Positions 11,826-22,609 are shown, numbered from the stretch's first letter. The stretch: DNA of 64,000 bases from Fallopia convolvulus (GCA_964016875.1 OZ024722.1:62083443-62147442); one strand, 5' to 3'. The notes: generated by a model not told the origin, from the letters alone. Program-made: numbers and translations.

Positions 11826-12467
11826 ATGGCGGATGGATTGTTCAGGCGTATTGATGAGTTTTACTGGAGAATCGATCGAAAATGTGATGAATTAGAGCAA
11901 CTACTACAGTCGCTTGCAACTCAAAGAGGAAAATCGATTCAGTCATTCGATGGGGTACATGAAGAAAAAGAAAGTCGCACGTTATTTGTGAAGATTCATT
12001 TGGTAGAATACTTAATTTCTTGGGAAGTCTTGAATCAAGTATTCTCAAGTGTTGGAAATGTAGAAGTCATAGAAATTTTGGATAATGATCCTCAATTCCA
12101 TTCAAGAATTCGTTTCCAAAATCGTGATTCAGTCCTCAAGACATTTGATTCCTTGAATGGAAGGTGCATCTATGATGATTGTTGTCAATTGGAACTATTT
12201 CTGCATGATCGAAGCAATGACAGGTCGATTGACATCGAAATTTCGTTTGGAGATGCTAGCCGAGTCGAAGGAGTCAAGAACAATGATCAGAAATTGGAGC
12301 AGTCAGCCAAGGATTCCAATTCCAACCCAGACCCTTATGATTTGATTGACATTCAGCCAGAGAACCAAACAAGATTACAAAGTGAAACCTGTGAATCGAA
12401 GAAAGTAAAGCCATGGGTTCGAAGACCATCGAGGAATCAGAAGTACCTTTCTCCGATGAGTGTTTGA
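11826..12467 (+). CDS. retroelement ORF with a PTB-like RNA recognition motif
   Basis: The ATG at 11826 gives 213 residues. The N-terminus (MADGLFRRIDEFYWRIDRK) looks like a short coiled coil. Residues about 45-135 resemble an RRM of plant polypyrimidine-tract-binding protein: WEVLNQVFSSVGNVEVIEIL matches the second beta-alpha region, HSRIRFQNRDSVLKTFDSLN the next, and RCIYDDCCQLELFLHDRSND the very typical PTB end (family form RNIYDGCCQLDIQFS). This is a host-type domain within an LTR element that lacks pol. The likely explanation is capture of a cellular transcript. It may bind RNA if expressed, though the RNP-like positions are diverged. The longer frame from 11796 starts with GTG and was not used. 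Confidence 0.7.
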   Translation: MADGLFRRIDEFYWRIDRKCDELEQLLQSLATQRGKSIQSFDGVHEEKESRTLFVKIHLVEYLISWEVLNQVFSSVGNVEVIEILDNDPQFHSRIRFQNRDSVLKTFDSLNGRCIYDDCCQLELFLHDRSNDRSIDIEISFGDASRVEGVKNNDQKLEQSAKDSNSNPDPYDLIDIQPENQTRLQSETCESKKVKPWVRRPSRNQKYLSPMSV

Positions 12468-13221
12468 AAACCGCAGGCTCGAGCCAAGGAGACACCATTC
12501 ATGAACCTTTCTCTGGTGAGTTTTCAGTGGAATTAATTTCATTTGCTGATAGGCATTCAAATTTTGATGCGGATACTATTGGTACATGTCATAAATTCTC
12601 TAAAAGAGTGGCTGATTTAGGGGAATTTTCAATGGGTTTCTTGGAAATTCCTAGTGCACACCAAGTGTTTGAGGAAATGCCTCTTAGAGGTTTCAACATT
12701 AATGATGTTAGCATTTTACAAGGGAATATGCTTATGGGTATTTTGAATTGCGTGAGGGCTAATAAAGAGCCATATCTGATACCTTTTGATAGAGGGAAAT
12801 CACAGACTTTGCATATCTTAGAGCAACTTGGGTTTAGATAATGTATCAACCCTTGATGAATGTTTAGGAATTGTTTGGGAAACTGTCAAGGAAGGAAATT
12901 AGCTTGATTGTGTCTTTTATTAAGTTGAAGAAATCCAAGCCTTCATTAACCTTGATCAAACCTTCTAGCTTTTTTATTTTTGATCCAGGAGGTATTTTGG
13001 GTGATGAAAAACCTTGTGTTGAATCACCCACTGCAGTTGGTCTAGTCAAGACACTTTGGAAATTGGATGGATTGATTTTTGTTTATGATCTGGGTGGAGT
13101 TATTTGTCCAGAATATCTATGGTCTTGTTGGCAGCATAGGGAATTGCATAAGCTGATGTTTGGGAAGACTTTCATAGTCTTAGTTTTTGATCCGGGTATT
13201 AGACCGAATGAGGATGCATGA
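12413..13221 (+). pseudogene. degenerate internal coding region of the LTR element
   Basis: Two successive open stretches follow the RRM ORF. The first (about 140 residues, to 12841) contains SAHQVFEEMPLRGF, which resembles a PPR helix pair but is too short to assign. The second (12871-13221) contains repeats of a VFDPGG-like motif (FIFDPGGILGDE, FVYDLGGVICPE, VLVFDPGIRPNE) seen in plant non-autonomous elements. No enzymatic motif is visible. I treat both as decayed retroelement sequence. Confidence 0.4.
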
Positions 13222-13992
13222 GACTTGGTTTGCTGAAACACTACTGAGAAGCTGTAATTAAAGCAACTTCTTGTGCTTGTGAAAATCAAGGGCATGACGT
13301 TAAAAGCTCAAGGCTCATGACGACATTAATGGCGTTTCAAAGAAACTCAGCACGTCACTTACAGAAGGAATCAAGACTAACAAAAGTTCACTCACTAAGA
13401 GACAAGAAATCTACAAGATCAACAAACTTGTTGAATCTGAATCACATAGCTTTTGGGTTTATGTCTAGGAAGCTCTTCAAAACATGACTCTCATGATTCT
13501 TGTTGTTTGTGCCTTTGTTTCCTTAATTATTGGAATTTCCATGGAAGGCTGGCCAAAGGGTGCACATGATGGGCTCAAGATGAAATAACAACCAATCAAG
13601 TCCACTGGGCTAATGGGCTAAAGAAGAATTTGTTGCAACAAGTTAGAATTGATTTGGATTTTCAAAATTCCAAAGCTTCTGCAACCTCAAGTATAGGTGT
13701 TTCCAAGAATTGCTAAGGGTTGAAGTTTTAGTTTCCAGCTTTGGATACCAGTGACAACATTATTTCAGTTGTTGACCCAAGAATTGCACATCACTGACCA
13801 AAGCTCCTGCAACTTCAAGCAATTTGAAGCCCTCGTTTACTATGGTGTTGCACACAAGTCAACATGTTCTTGCTTCTTTGTAATTTTCTGGATAATTGAC
13901 CTTGTTTAATGTGTTGAGATTAGCTATTTTAACAAGGCAATTGAAATTTTGATTACAACCTTGAGGACAAGGTTGCTATAAGGGGTGGGTAA

Positions 13993-14261
13993 TGTCATGT
14001 ACTAGGTGTATTGGGTAAGATTGGTAACTAAGAGAAATATAGGGTGCTTTGTGTAATATGTTTGTAAGGTCTTATAAGCCCATCCTGTATCTTGTGATAC
14101 ATATACAGAAATTAATGAACAAATCATATTTTCTTCTTCCTCTACTCCATCTCGTTCTTTTCCTTCTTCTGATATTCTTTCTTCTCTTAATCCCTCTTTC
14201 TTCCTTAATCTCTTCTTCCCTTCTATCAAATTCTCATGTTATTGACCTTCGGGTCATAACA
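13993..14261 (+). repeat. LTR copy 2 (3' LTR)
   Basis: TGTCATG to GGTCATAACA, preceded by the polypurine tract AGGGGTGGG at 13981-13989. Confidence 0.85.
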
Positions 14262-14266
14262 GGATC

Positions 14267-14497
14267 TATGACGATTAATGTGAGAATCTGCAAGAACAAG
14301 TTCAGGAATTGTTGTCATGTGACAAATCTAATGTTCCTCAAAGTTTTCATTCTAGTTTATTTGAGTATGAGAAAAGAGAAAAAGCAGATGAAAAATATGG
14401 TAAAAGCTTAAGAGTTGAAGAGGCTTGCAGAAACAAAATTAAAGACAAAAATGTCATGGAAGAAATATCAAACTCCAAGCAATGGTCAATACTTTGA
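14267..14497 (+). pseudogene. exon-like coiled-coil fragment beside the LTR element
   Basis: From about 14279 one frame stays open for some 70 codons to a TGA at 14495: ENLQEQVQELLSCD, then a lysine/glutamate-rich stretch ending EEISNSKQWSIL. Composition suggests a coiled coil. No ATG fits and no partner exon was found upstream of the LTR insertion. It may be a piece of a gene split by the element. The family is not recognised. Confidence 0.25.
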
Positions 14498-14997
14498 ATA
14501 GAACATGTATTACAAATGAGCAAACACAATATTAAGCAACTAAAAGAGAGCTAGTTTGGCATAATCTTTTTATATCCATAAATTCTTGTGCAACTTTGAG
14601 GATTTTGTAAGAAAAACACAAGAATATACAAATACATATAACTTCACTTTATGAGGTTTGACATTCTTTTAGATGAAAAGAAGATAACTTCACTTGTGTG
14701 GCTTCTTTTTTAACTGAAAGTCCTTTTCCTTTATCTTTTGAATGAGCCTTTTCCTGCAGTGAAGGCGCACCATATCCAATCGAGCCTTTTCAAAGTCTCT
14801 CGGCCACACTATTTGAACCTTGGAACAAAAAAAAATAGTAAATGCACCCGCTCAAATTCGAACCTAAAATATTAATCGAGCTTATGCATACAAATTAGAA
14901 AAAGTAATCTCCTTTTTCCCTATCTTTGTGAAAGATATTAATTAAATATTAAACAGGTCATGACCCACTGGGTTATCTAAACAAATTCCAAAAAAAG

Positions 14998-15240
14998 GGA
15001 TTTGACGACAAAACTCAATAGAAATATAGATTAAAAAAACTCAAAAGGATAATGGGGAATGAGAACCTACACGATATCCTTGAATACTAAATAATTCTAT
15101 AGTACACATAATTCTGGAGTGCAATCTTTCTTTCTTTATTTTTACATTATATGGTTTGTTATTATTTGTGGGATTTGATTTGTTACATTGGTTTTGTATT
15201 TGGTAGGCCAACTTGATATCCTTAAGTCTGGTAGACATTA
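14998..15240 (-). repeat. dispersed direct repeat, copy 1
   Basis: About 243 bp, strongly similar to 17834-18095. It contains a TTTCTTTCTTTATTTTTACATTATATG core and ends ...GACATTA. It abuts the fibrillarin fragment that starts at 15241. Confidence 0.65.
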
Positions 15241-15333
15241 GAACAAATCTTATGATTTCAGAATTTAGATGGGGGCATAGTGGAGTACAGAGAATGAAAT
15301 CCGTCTAAATCGAGATTGGCTGCTGCAATTTTT
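15241..15333 (+). pseudogene. fibrillarin exon fragment A
   Basis: After an intron-like end (GAACAAATCTTATGATTTCAG, 15241-15261) the frame from 15262 reads NLDGGIVEYRE, stop, NPSKSRLAAAIF. Plant fibrillarin, the nucleolar box C/D 2'-O-methyltransferase, has NEDGTKVEYRVWNPFRSKLA here. The Trp codon TGG has become TGA and no further exon follows. The same intron end and exon start recur at 19732-19760. Confidence 0.65.
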
Positions 15334-16388
15334 TATGGGACTGAAAATATTTAGATTGTAAGTGTAATTATGTATAATTTATGTGATGCATATATTGTTT
15401 GTTTAATATGATATATTTTATGTTTTCAAAAACCATGTTCACATATCTATAGATTGTATCAATATTCAGATTGGAAGTGTAAATATGTATAATTTATAAT
15501 GTAACCTTTTTAAAATAGAGTTTATAAACTCATTCATGGGTTTTCTTTGCGGTTCTTTCGCATGATGCTTTTATTGAACCGATAGGGCTTTAGTATAAAT
15601 ACTCTTAATTGTTATCTTAAGAAATAATAAAAAATATTTGTTTGCCCTAATTTCTACCTCTCTCTCGTCTGTCTCTCTTTCTCTTTGGCCGCAGGACATT
15701 CTTTTGTTCTTGATCTAATTGAGAATTTGTGCAGAATATGTGAAATATCTATAGATTGTATCAATTGAGAATTTGGCCGCAGACCATTACCTATGCCTAC
15801 ATTCTTTTGTTCTTGATCTAATTTCTACCCCTTAGTCAATTTCACATATCTATGACATATCTATAGATTGTATCAATTTGATCAACTACCTATATTTTAA
15901 AGTCAATCCAACATATTGTATATAGTCTTGAATTTTAATATACTGTATGAGCCATATCCCCTTAGTCATTGACGATAATATTGATGTATATATATGAAGG
16001 ACTAGTGTATGTGGTGGATAAAAACAACTTAGAAACCCTGAGCATCTTATCTAAGAGGCTTAATGTCATTCCAATTGTTGAAATTCCTATGTCATATTTA
16101 TACCACATTTACGTTGGTATGATAGGTGTGGTGGTTGTTATATCGACTGTTAAAGAGGTTGTTTCTTTCTTTAGAGATATGTAAAGAACCAAAGGGTTAA
16201 AGACGGAGAAAAAGACTGAAAAGTATATTAAGTCTTATAGTTTACCTTAAACATGTCATGAAGACCCTTGCACCTAAAGTTGATATCAATGAAGTCTAAT
16301 ATCTTCTTACCATCCTTATAATCATAAATTCAAAGTACCAACTATTGTGAGTATTATGACAAATGGAAGCGAAATTGTAAAATAATAT
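15334..16388. other. relic-rich spacer
   Basis: Short local repeats occur, such as ATCTATAGATTGTATCAA three times between 15445 and 15870. The stretch 15540-15700 has a look of a retroelement LTR end (TATA-like motif, then C/T-rich), but no borders were found. No gene supported. Confidence 0.35.
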
Positions 16389-17209
16389 TTAAATATTTAA
16401 ACTAACACTTACATTAGCTGGAGTCAAGCCATCCAAATGGTCCAACCATTGATGAAATGACTTCCTCAAATGGCGAGGTAGTTGTGCACAGTTTAACACC
16501 ACTAGCTCCAGCAATTGAACTGCTCCGCCAATGGTTTTCTTAGATTTCAGAGCATCTGGTGTAATTTTAATTCTATGGAACTCACTTAAAATATGTGCCA
16601 ACGCTATACTTGACCAATTGTAGGCCTCGACCTGATTTAGATCCTCCACGTATGTCCAATTGTTCTTTCTAACATGTTTGGACGTGGGAGCAAAAATTAT
16701 CTGATCTATGATGAAAAAAATCATCATCTTCTTGAACAGGATTCTACTCTGCTCATCCTATACTGCCATCTCTTTCAAGATTTTTGAAAACTCACTAACA
16801 GTAAAACTGGCATTTCCTTGACCTTTGCCACATATTTTTTTCCCCGGCTCTAACACTTCTGAAGGAAAGCTAGAGCGTACAGATTTAACATCGTCAATTC
16901 CATTATCCTCAATTGCGAGGACATCGGTAACCTCTCTTGAACACACCTCAAAAAATGTGTCCGGGTTAAACCTAAATCCTCTATTTGATCCCAAAAAGCC
17001 CACAGTGCTAAAATCAGAGAATGTGCGGTTGGCATGTCCTTGGCCAAGGATAGAAAATTAAGGAACCCATTAAATTTAGACCCTTCAATGAGGGATAGCT
17101 TATAAGTAGGAAGTTTGAGATTTGAAATCTTTGACAAGAGGTTGTGCGGCCTTAGGAGCGAATTTGCTAAAGTTAGCTCTGATCCTTCAATGAGCCTTGA
17201 TATATTCAT
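16389..17209 (-). pseudogene. transposon-related plant-mobile-domain-like pseudogene
   Basis: Reading the minus strand from 17209, three frame-shifted stretches join into one protein-like sequence: KFNGFLNFLSLAKDMPTAHS, then GFRFNPDTFFEVCSREVT and a spacer, then APTSKHVRKNNWTYVEDLNQ, YNWSSIALAHILSEF and IGGAVQLLELVVLNC. The last part has the layout of the plant mobile domain / aminotransferase-like families: a 'PTS' strand, a Val-Glu-Asp-Leu strand, a Tyr-Asn-Trp helix and an Ile-Gly-Gly helix. These are abundant in MULE and Ty3-related elements. At least one frameshift and one stop (near 16757) break it. Confidence 0.4.
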
Positions 17210-17833
17210 CTAGAAAAAAGTTTAGAACATGAACTGAGTTGATATATCTAGGGTCAATTATATGTAAAGAAGGCTTATAAATATATGTAAAGAACAAATA
17301 AAACCCAGACGAACGTGATACTAGCATAGGACCATACTCTGTCTCCATTTCAACATATGCATACCAAGATTCAAGACAACTAACAAAAGATTCCACTCAA
17401 ACATAATGCTTAACCGAAACATTAAACATCCGCAACAGAGAATAGTTTCGAAATCAAATTCATGACATACAACCACGGTTCCGATAGAAGTTGAAATCTG
17501 AGCACAAAACATGACCAGCAAGGGTCCTTTTCCTAATCCTAAATATAAAAGGTATTTAAGAATTTGGAAATTTGACAATCACATCAGAATTAATTTGCAT
17601 CCAAAATCTAATGAAAAGATTATTTGTCTTTAACAAAACATGGAACATTAACAAAAAGAAACCACGAAACACCAATTGAGCGGTTTTCTAACTTAGAGCT
17701 GACAAAATAAAAGAACTAGATAACTTATAAACCTTAACTCCAAGAGTACAGATTGACCGGGTTTGTCCTACCCAAAGTACACATAATTCCGGATAACAAT
17801 TTTTGGACTCAAGATTAGATGTAAAAAAAAACA

Positions 17834-18095
17834 GGAGATTTGAGGACAAAACTCAATAGAACTATAGATAAACAAAAAAAACTCAAAAGAATAATGGGGG
17901 AGTGAGAACCAACTCATTATCCTTAATTCTAGTGTACACAAAATTCTGGGCTATAATTTTTCTTTCTTTCTTTATTTTTACATTATATGTTTTGTTATTA
18001 TTTATGAGATTTGATTTGTTATATTGGTTTTGTATTTGGTAGGCCAACTCGATATCTTTGAATACTAAATATTTTCTCAAGCCTAGTGGACATTA
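17834..18095 (-). repeat. dispersed direct repeat, copy 2
   Basis: Partner of 14998-15240, with the same core. It has an extra segment near its right end that copy 1 carries near its left end. No primer binding site lies next to either copy, so an LTR pair is not supported. Confidence 0.65.
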
Positions 18096-19188
18096 CCTTA
18101 TTTATGTCAAGGTTTGTTTGTTTATTTCCTAAATCAACTTGATTTATTATTCTTTGTTAATAATCATGCTGAAGATTTGCTGAATCATATTGTTAATGAT
18201 ATAGAAGTTGTATGGAACCAACAATTGAGGGTGAGGAGACCTTGTTTACTCCCCTAGGCAAAAGAAAAACAAGAGAATTCAAGCCATTAGAACAAGTCCT
18301 ATTGGAACCAGTCCTTCAAAACCGTGACTTTATTATTGGTGCATTCCGCCTACTTTGATTTCTCTACTACATTAGCCAAACTCTTAAGTTGAATATTCGT
18401 CTCTAGCAATGTAATTGTTGTCTAGCACAGTAACATTAGTCAAAACTCTTGTCCTCTGGATTTGTTTGAACCTGTTTGTTATAGAAACCTTTTCTTGAGG
18501 TTGCCATAATTTATAAAAGTTATATTATATTTTTATTTCCTGAAAACTATCTATCAATAATATATAGAAAAAGTAGATTTTATAACTAAATCCTTATTTT
18601 GTGAATCTTTTGGTAAGTTGATTTCTAAATTTGTTCAGAGGCATGCATGCTTTATTGTATAAGGATAACAATTTTATATGGCAAACTTACCAACAATAGC
18701 AAGTTTTTAGGACAAACTTACCAACACAAATCAAAAGACACTTAGATTATGGCGATCCCTGATGAGATTGCGAATTAAAAGACACTTAGATTGCGAATCA
18801 AAATACAAACTCAATAAGAACGAAGATCAAATTATCTGAACATTGCACCGAGAGGGGTGAAGATTATGTCGATCCATGGTGAGGCGGTGAGCGGGGTGGA
18901 GAGGCAAACTTAACCCAAAGGAAGTAAATGTTTCGTTGTAGCCGCCTCTCTTTTTTTATTGAAGGAGAGGCTGCATTTTCAAGTAATCAGTAAACGAAGA
19001 ATAGCCCGACTCCTTGCAGTCACATCTCTTTCTTTCTTTCTTGTTGTATCTAATAAGTTTCTTACGTGTCTTTCTTTCTCTTTCTTTCTTTTATAGGACA
19101 TGCAATACGATTTAATTATTTCACGGGTTTAGGACTTTAGGGTACTTAGAATTGTCTTCCTTCTGCCTTCTCCTACAATCAAGCTTCT
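18096..19188. other. intergenic
   Basis: No gene supported. It may contain the former 5' region of the fibrillarin-like fragment that follows, with C/T-rich stretches at 19025-19095. Confidence 0.4.
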
Positions 19189-19833
19189 ATGGCTAGTTCT
19201 TCTCATCCTTCATCTTCTTCCTCTATCATCGTTCCACATAGGCCTGAAGGTATTTTTGTTGGCAATGGTGGTAATGCCCTCTACACGAAAAATTTGATAC
19301 CCGGAGAAGTCATGTCCAGTGATGTTATAATCCATATTCAAGTCACTCTAATTTATATCAATGTCTTTGTGTACATGTTCAAGAAATCCATACAATAAAC
19401 CAAACACATACTAGGGTAGTATTCTATGATTTAATGTTTAGTGGTTATTGGTTTTATTTTGTCCCCAAAAATAACCAATTAAAATCCTAACCTAAAATCA
19501 AGCCTGCAAACTGATGAAGTTTGTTTAGTGAAGCTCCTTCAACTAATTTGGTACTAATCAAGAATTGTGATCATAAATTGTTGGCCACTAATGCATATAG
19601 ATTTAAGTACATGTTTGATGTTTTGGCAATATTTTGTTAAAGTATTTGTGTCAGTAATCCGATATTAACTTGTTTGATGATATCCTTGTTGTTTATATAG
19701 AAAATTTATATAATAAAACTGAACTTACTAAGAACAAATCTTATGATTTCAGAATTCTGATGGGAGCATAGTGGAGCATAATGTTGTTAATGTGAAAGAT
19801 GGCAGGATTGTGGTACTAGCAAATCCAGATTAG
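19189..19833 (+). pseudogene. fibrillarin pseudogene fragment B (two exon pieces)
   Basis: The ATG at 19189 opens MASSSHPSSSSS followed by PHRPEGIFVGNGGNALYTKN and LIPGEVMSSD. Plant fibrillarin has the matching block HEGVFIAKGKEDALVTKNLV followed by PGE. The open frame runs on to 19398 without similarity. A second piece starts after TTATGATTTCAG at 19753: NSDGSIVEHNVVNVKDGRIV and a stop at 19831, in the place of NEDGTKVEYRV. The glycine/arginine-rich N-terminus, the SAM-binding core and the C-terminus are absent. It is a partial copy related to fragment A at 15241. Confidence 0.6.
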
Positions 19834-20479
19834 GAAATTGGCACTTTGAGGTAGTAGTTTAGCTAGTTTGAGGCGCCTTGATAAGGGAATTAAGGTGTAG
19901 GCATAGGTAATGGTCATTACTTGTAATAGAAAAGAATTCCAAAACAAGGGTATTGTCATAATGTCATCTCCTCCACTGACAATGGTCATTCCAACACCTC
20001 AACAAGATTTGAAACAACAAAGATGATGGATTGTAGTTGAATGTTTATACATACTAAACATATGACTCAGAAAACCTTAAGCTTAAACAACAAATTTATA
20101 TAGTTGATTTGCTCACTGTTAAGTCATAATCTCTTGTCAAATAGTTGAATTTTAGTTTTCATTAGGTCTATCAGGCGCATCCTCCTGATCATGGTATGAA
20201 TGCCTCCATCTTGACCCTTAGATCTCGCTTGTGCAGGACTATACCTACTTGTGTGGTGGGACTATACTGGCCGATGATGTTGATGTAGTTGATAAGTGAT
20301 AATCTCTTGAGTATGTATATAGAAATAAAAAGACGGGAAATTGAGCTCAGTTCAAGACTCTCGTTCGTTCTCTTGGAACACATTTATAAGCCATGTATTT
20401 TCCTCATACAAAATGTTGTTCTCAACAATTTGTTACAGGGTAAGTACTAGTAATATTCAATAGGGGATAATGTTCACGA
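19834..20479. other. intergenic
   Basis: No gene supported. It ends at the target duplication CACGA (20475-20479) of the LTR element that follows. Confidence 0.5.
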
Positions 20480-20854
20480 TGATACAAAATAAGTATCGTA
20501 TTAGTACCGAATTAAGTAGACAAGAGGGGAATTGGGGAAATTGGAAAGAGATTGAGATTAAAGACAGAATTAGACGAGAAATTGAGAAGATAGAAAGACG
20601 TGAGAAGAGAGGTAGAGAGATTTAGGGTTTGGATAAGATAATTCTGATTCATTCATTGATTAATTAACTTTCTAGAATACAGAAAGAGTATATATAATAA
20701 TAAGCCCTACCACTAAACCCTAATCATAATCCTAACGGTTCAACAAACGCGTCCCGTGAAAGAACCGTAAAGAAAACCCGAGAAGAGGTAATTAAACCCA
20801 ACTAAAAATTACAATTAATTAACGAATATAAAAATATATAACATTAATGTATCA
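20480..20854 (-). repeat. 3' LTR of the small LTR element
   Basis: 375 bp, roughly 96-97 percent identical to its partner by eye. Confidence 0.9.
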
Positions 20855-20987
20855 ATTACTCCCCGGTGAGAATCGACTCGTCCTCGAGGCGGAAATCCGG
20901 AGAAGAAGTTGGAATCAATGTCTTTCCTCGATCATACGGCATAAGATGTGGCACTCCTTGTCCAAGACGAAACTTGTAATGTAAAGC

Positions 20988-21581
20988 CTACAATGTGGAC
21001 GCTCGAGAAGGACGCTCTCTATATTGGTGTTTGCCAACAATAGTTGCCTCACTAGTAGGGATGCCAAAGGAACCCAACCCAAAGTTGATCTCGGTAACGT
21101 CGATGTGTTTCACATCAAGTGGAGTGTCGGGCACAACTTCGATTGAAGGTTCAGTCTCCTGCCTTTCCAAATTGACACCAAGAATTTTAGGGCTTGAATC
21201 TGCAGGCGTCGGACGTGAGTACACGGTGGGCGCGAAGACTGGCCAGTCGACGGACGAAACCGTGGGTGCCGGAGGAATGGCCGCGGGCTCGGGTACGCTG
21301 GCCGCGGGTGCCGGGATGATTTCCGCGGGTGCGGAAGGGGTTGCCGCGGGCGCGGAACAGTTTGCCGCGGGCGCAGGAAGGGTTGCCCCGGGCGCGGGGC
21401 TAGGGTTGCGCTCTGCCTCGCTCGCATCTTCGTGAGGAATGCCCAGGAGATGACAAAGCCTATCCAATCTTTGTTGCTGTGAATCCTCTCATTGATTCAT
21501 AGCGTCGAATTTCAACAACAGGTTTTGAAGGATGTCCCGGATATCTTGGATTTCTGAATGATTGCATGTAACGGTAGACAT
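20988..21581 (-). pseudogene. Ala/Pro-rich ORF of the small LTR element, one in-frame stop
   Basis: The ATG at 21581 starts MSTVTCNHSEIQDIRDILQN, which resembles the short N-terminal helix of plant gag polyproteins. A TGA at 21489-21491 interrupts after 30 codons; a CGA-to-TGA change would explain it. After it the frame continues for 159 residues with an APAA/PAPA-rich low-complexity centre and a C-terminal segment EVVPDTPLDVKHIDVTEINF that is not low-complexity. No capsid, zinc-knuckle or protease motif is visible. Mobilisation in trans is inferred. Confidence 0.5.
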
Positions 21582-21615
21582 GGTAATTGTAAAGTCCAGG
21601 GATGAAAGCACCAAT

Positions 21616-21990
21616 TGATACGAAATAAGTATCGTATTAGTACCGAATTAAGTAGACAAGAGGGGAATTGGGGAAATTGGAAAGAGATTGAGATTAGAGA
21701 CAGAATTAGACGAGAAATTGAGAAGACAGAAAGACGTGAGAAGAGAAGTAGAGAGATTTAGGGTTTGGATAAGATAATTCTGATTCATTCATTGATTAAT
21801 TAACTTTCTAGAATACAGAAAGAGTATATATAATAATAAGCCCTACCATTAAACCCTAATCCTAATCCTAACGGTTCAACAAACACGTCTCGGAAAAGAA
21901 CCGTAAAAAAAACCCGAGAAGAGGTAATTAAACCCAACTAAAAATTACAATTAATTAACAAATATAAAAATATATAACATTAACGTATCA
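21616..21990 (-). repeat. 5' LTR of the small LTR element
   Basis: 375 bp, followed on the minus strand by the PBS at 21601-21615. Confidence 0.9.
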
Positions 21991-21995
21991 CACGA

Positions 21996-22609
21996 CTATC
22001 CAATTGGCCTTGTTTTCAAGTTCTTATGAGCTACTAATGAGCAAATTGGTCCGATTAAGCAATTCACAAGATATGGCAACCTAAGAATTACTATTTGGTA
22101 TAACATCAACAAAAAGAAAAACTAAAGTCTGAATTCAAGAAAAGGAATTGGCATTGCCTTTATTATGTGCTACTGTAAAAAACTCTTCTTGGCTTCATTT
22201 AGCCAAAAAGTAACAGCAATAAGTGCAAGTGATCATCATTCCATTGCAATTATTTTACATAGATGTAGCTCCTTTTCAATCACACTTGTAACAACACCAT
22301 CCTCTTTGAACCTCATAAAAAAATCCTAAAGGAGCTAGCAAGAATCTGAACTGCCAACACCTGCAACAAATCACACCCTTTGTAGATCATCATCCATCCA
22401 TATACATGTCACATTTTCAGAATAGCAAATCCTAAATCCGTCCAAAATCATTAACAGGAAGAAATTTCGGCGTATTCTAAAAACGAGATTACATACCTTA
22501 TAAAGAGCTCAACTAAGGAGGCAGCAGAAGATGTGAATGCACACTTATACTTGAATCAATTATGGCAAATTGACAATTACTACTGTGTTAGTGAGAGAAG
22601 TGTCGCTTC
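21996..22609. other. 3' flank and 3' UTR region of DXR
   Basis: No separate gene. The DXR transcript should end somewhere here. No clear poly(A) signal singled out. Confidence 0.4.

Larger units (their letters stand above)
11164..14261 (+). mobile_element. non-autonomous LTR retrotransposon with three LTRs
   Basis: Three copies of one LTR of about 270-288 bp lie at 11164-11451, 11460-11732 and 13993-14261. They begin TGTAATG or TGTCATG and end GGTCATAACA. A PBS follows the second and a polypurine tract (AGGGGTGGG, 13981-13989) precedes the third. Only eight bases separate the first two, and they match the start of the internal leader, so one internal region has been lost between them. The outer flanks AGATC (11159-11163) and GGATC (14262-14266) look like a 5-bp target duplication with one change, making the whole array one insertion. 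There are no pol domains. Confidence 0.85.
20480..21990 (-). mobile_element. small non-autonomous LTR element with perfect 5-bp target duplication
   Basis: Two 375-bp LTRs (20480-20854 and 21616-21990; TGATAC...GTATCA) flank 761 bp. CACGA is repeated exactly at 20475-20479 and 21991-21995. On the minus strand the 5' LTR is followed by ATTGGTGCTTTCATC, a PBS form common in plant Ty3-type elements. The 3' LTR is preceded by the purine-rich CACCGGGGAGTAAT. The LTRs differ at about a dozen sites, mostly transitions, so the insertion is fairly recent. No pol is present. Confidence 0.9.

Noticed and set aside
15969..16184. 71-residue plus-strand ORF with hydrophobic segments
   Set aside because: No family similarity, no flanking exon signals, AT-rich relic region.
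14998..18095. LTR pair of a retrotransposon
   Set aside because: No PBS or polypurine tract next to either copy, and no gag-pol between. The coding relics inside are of other types.
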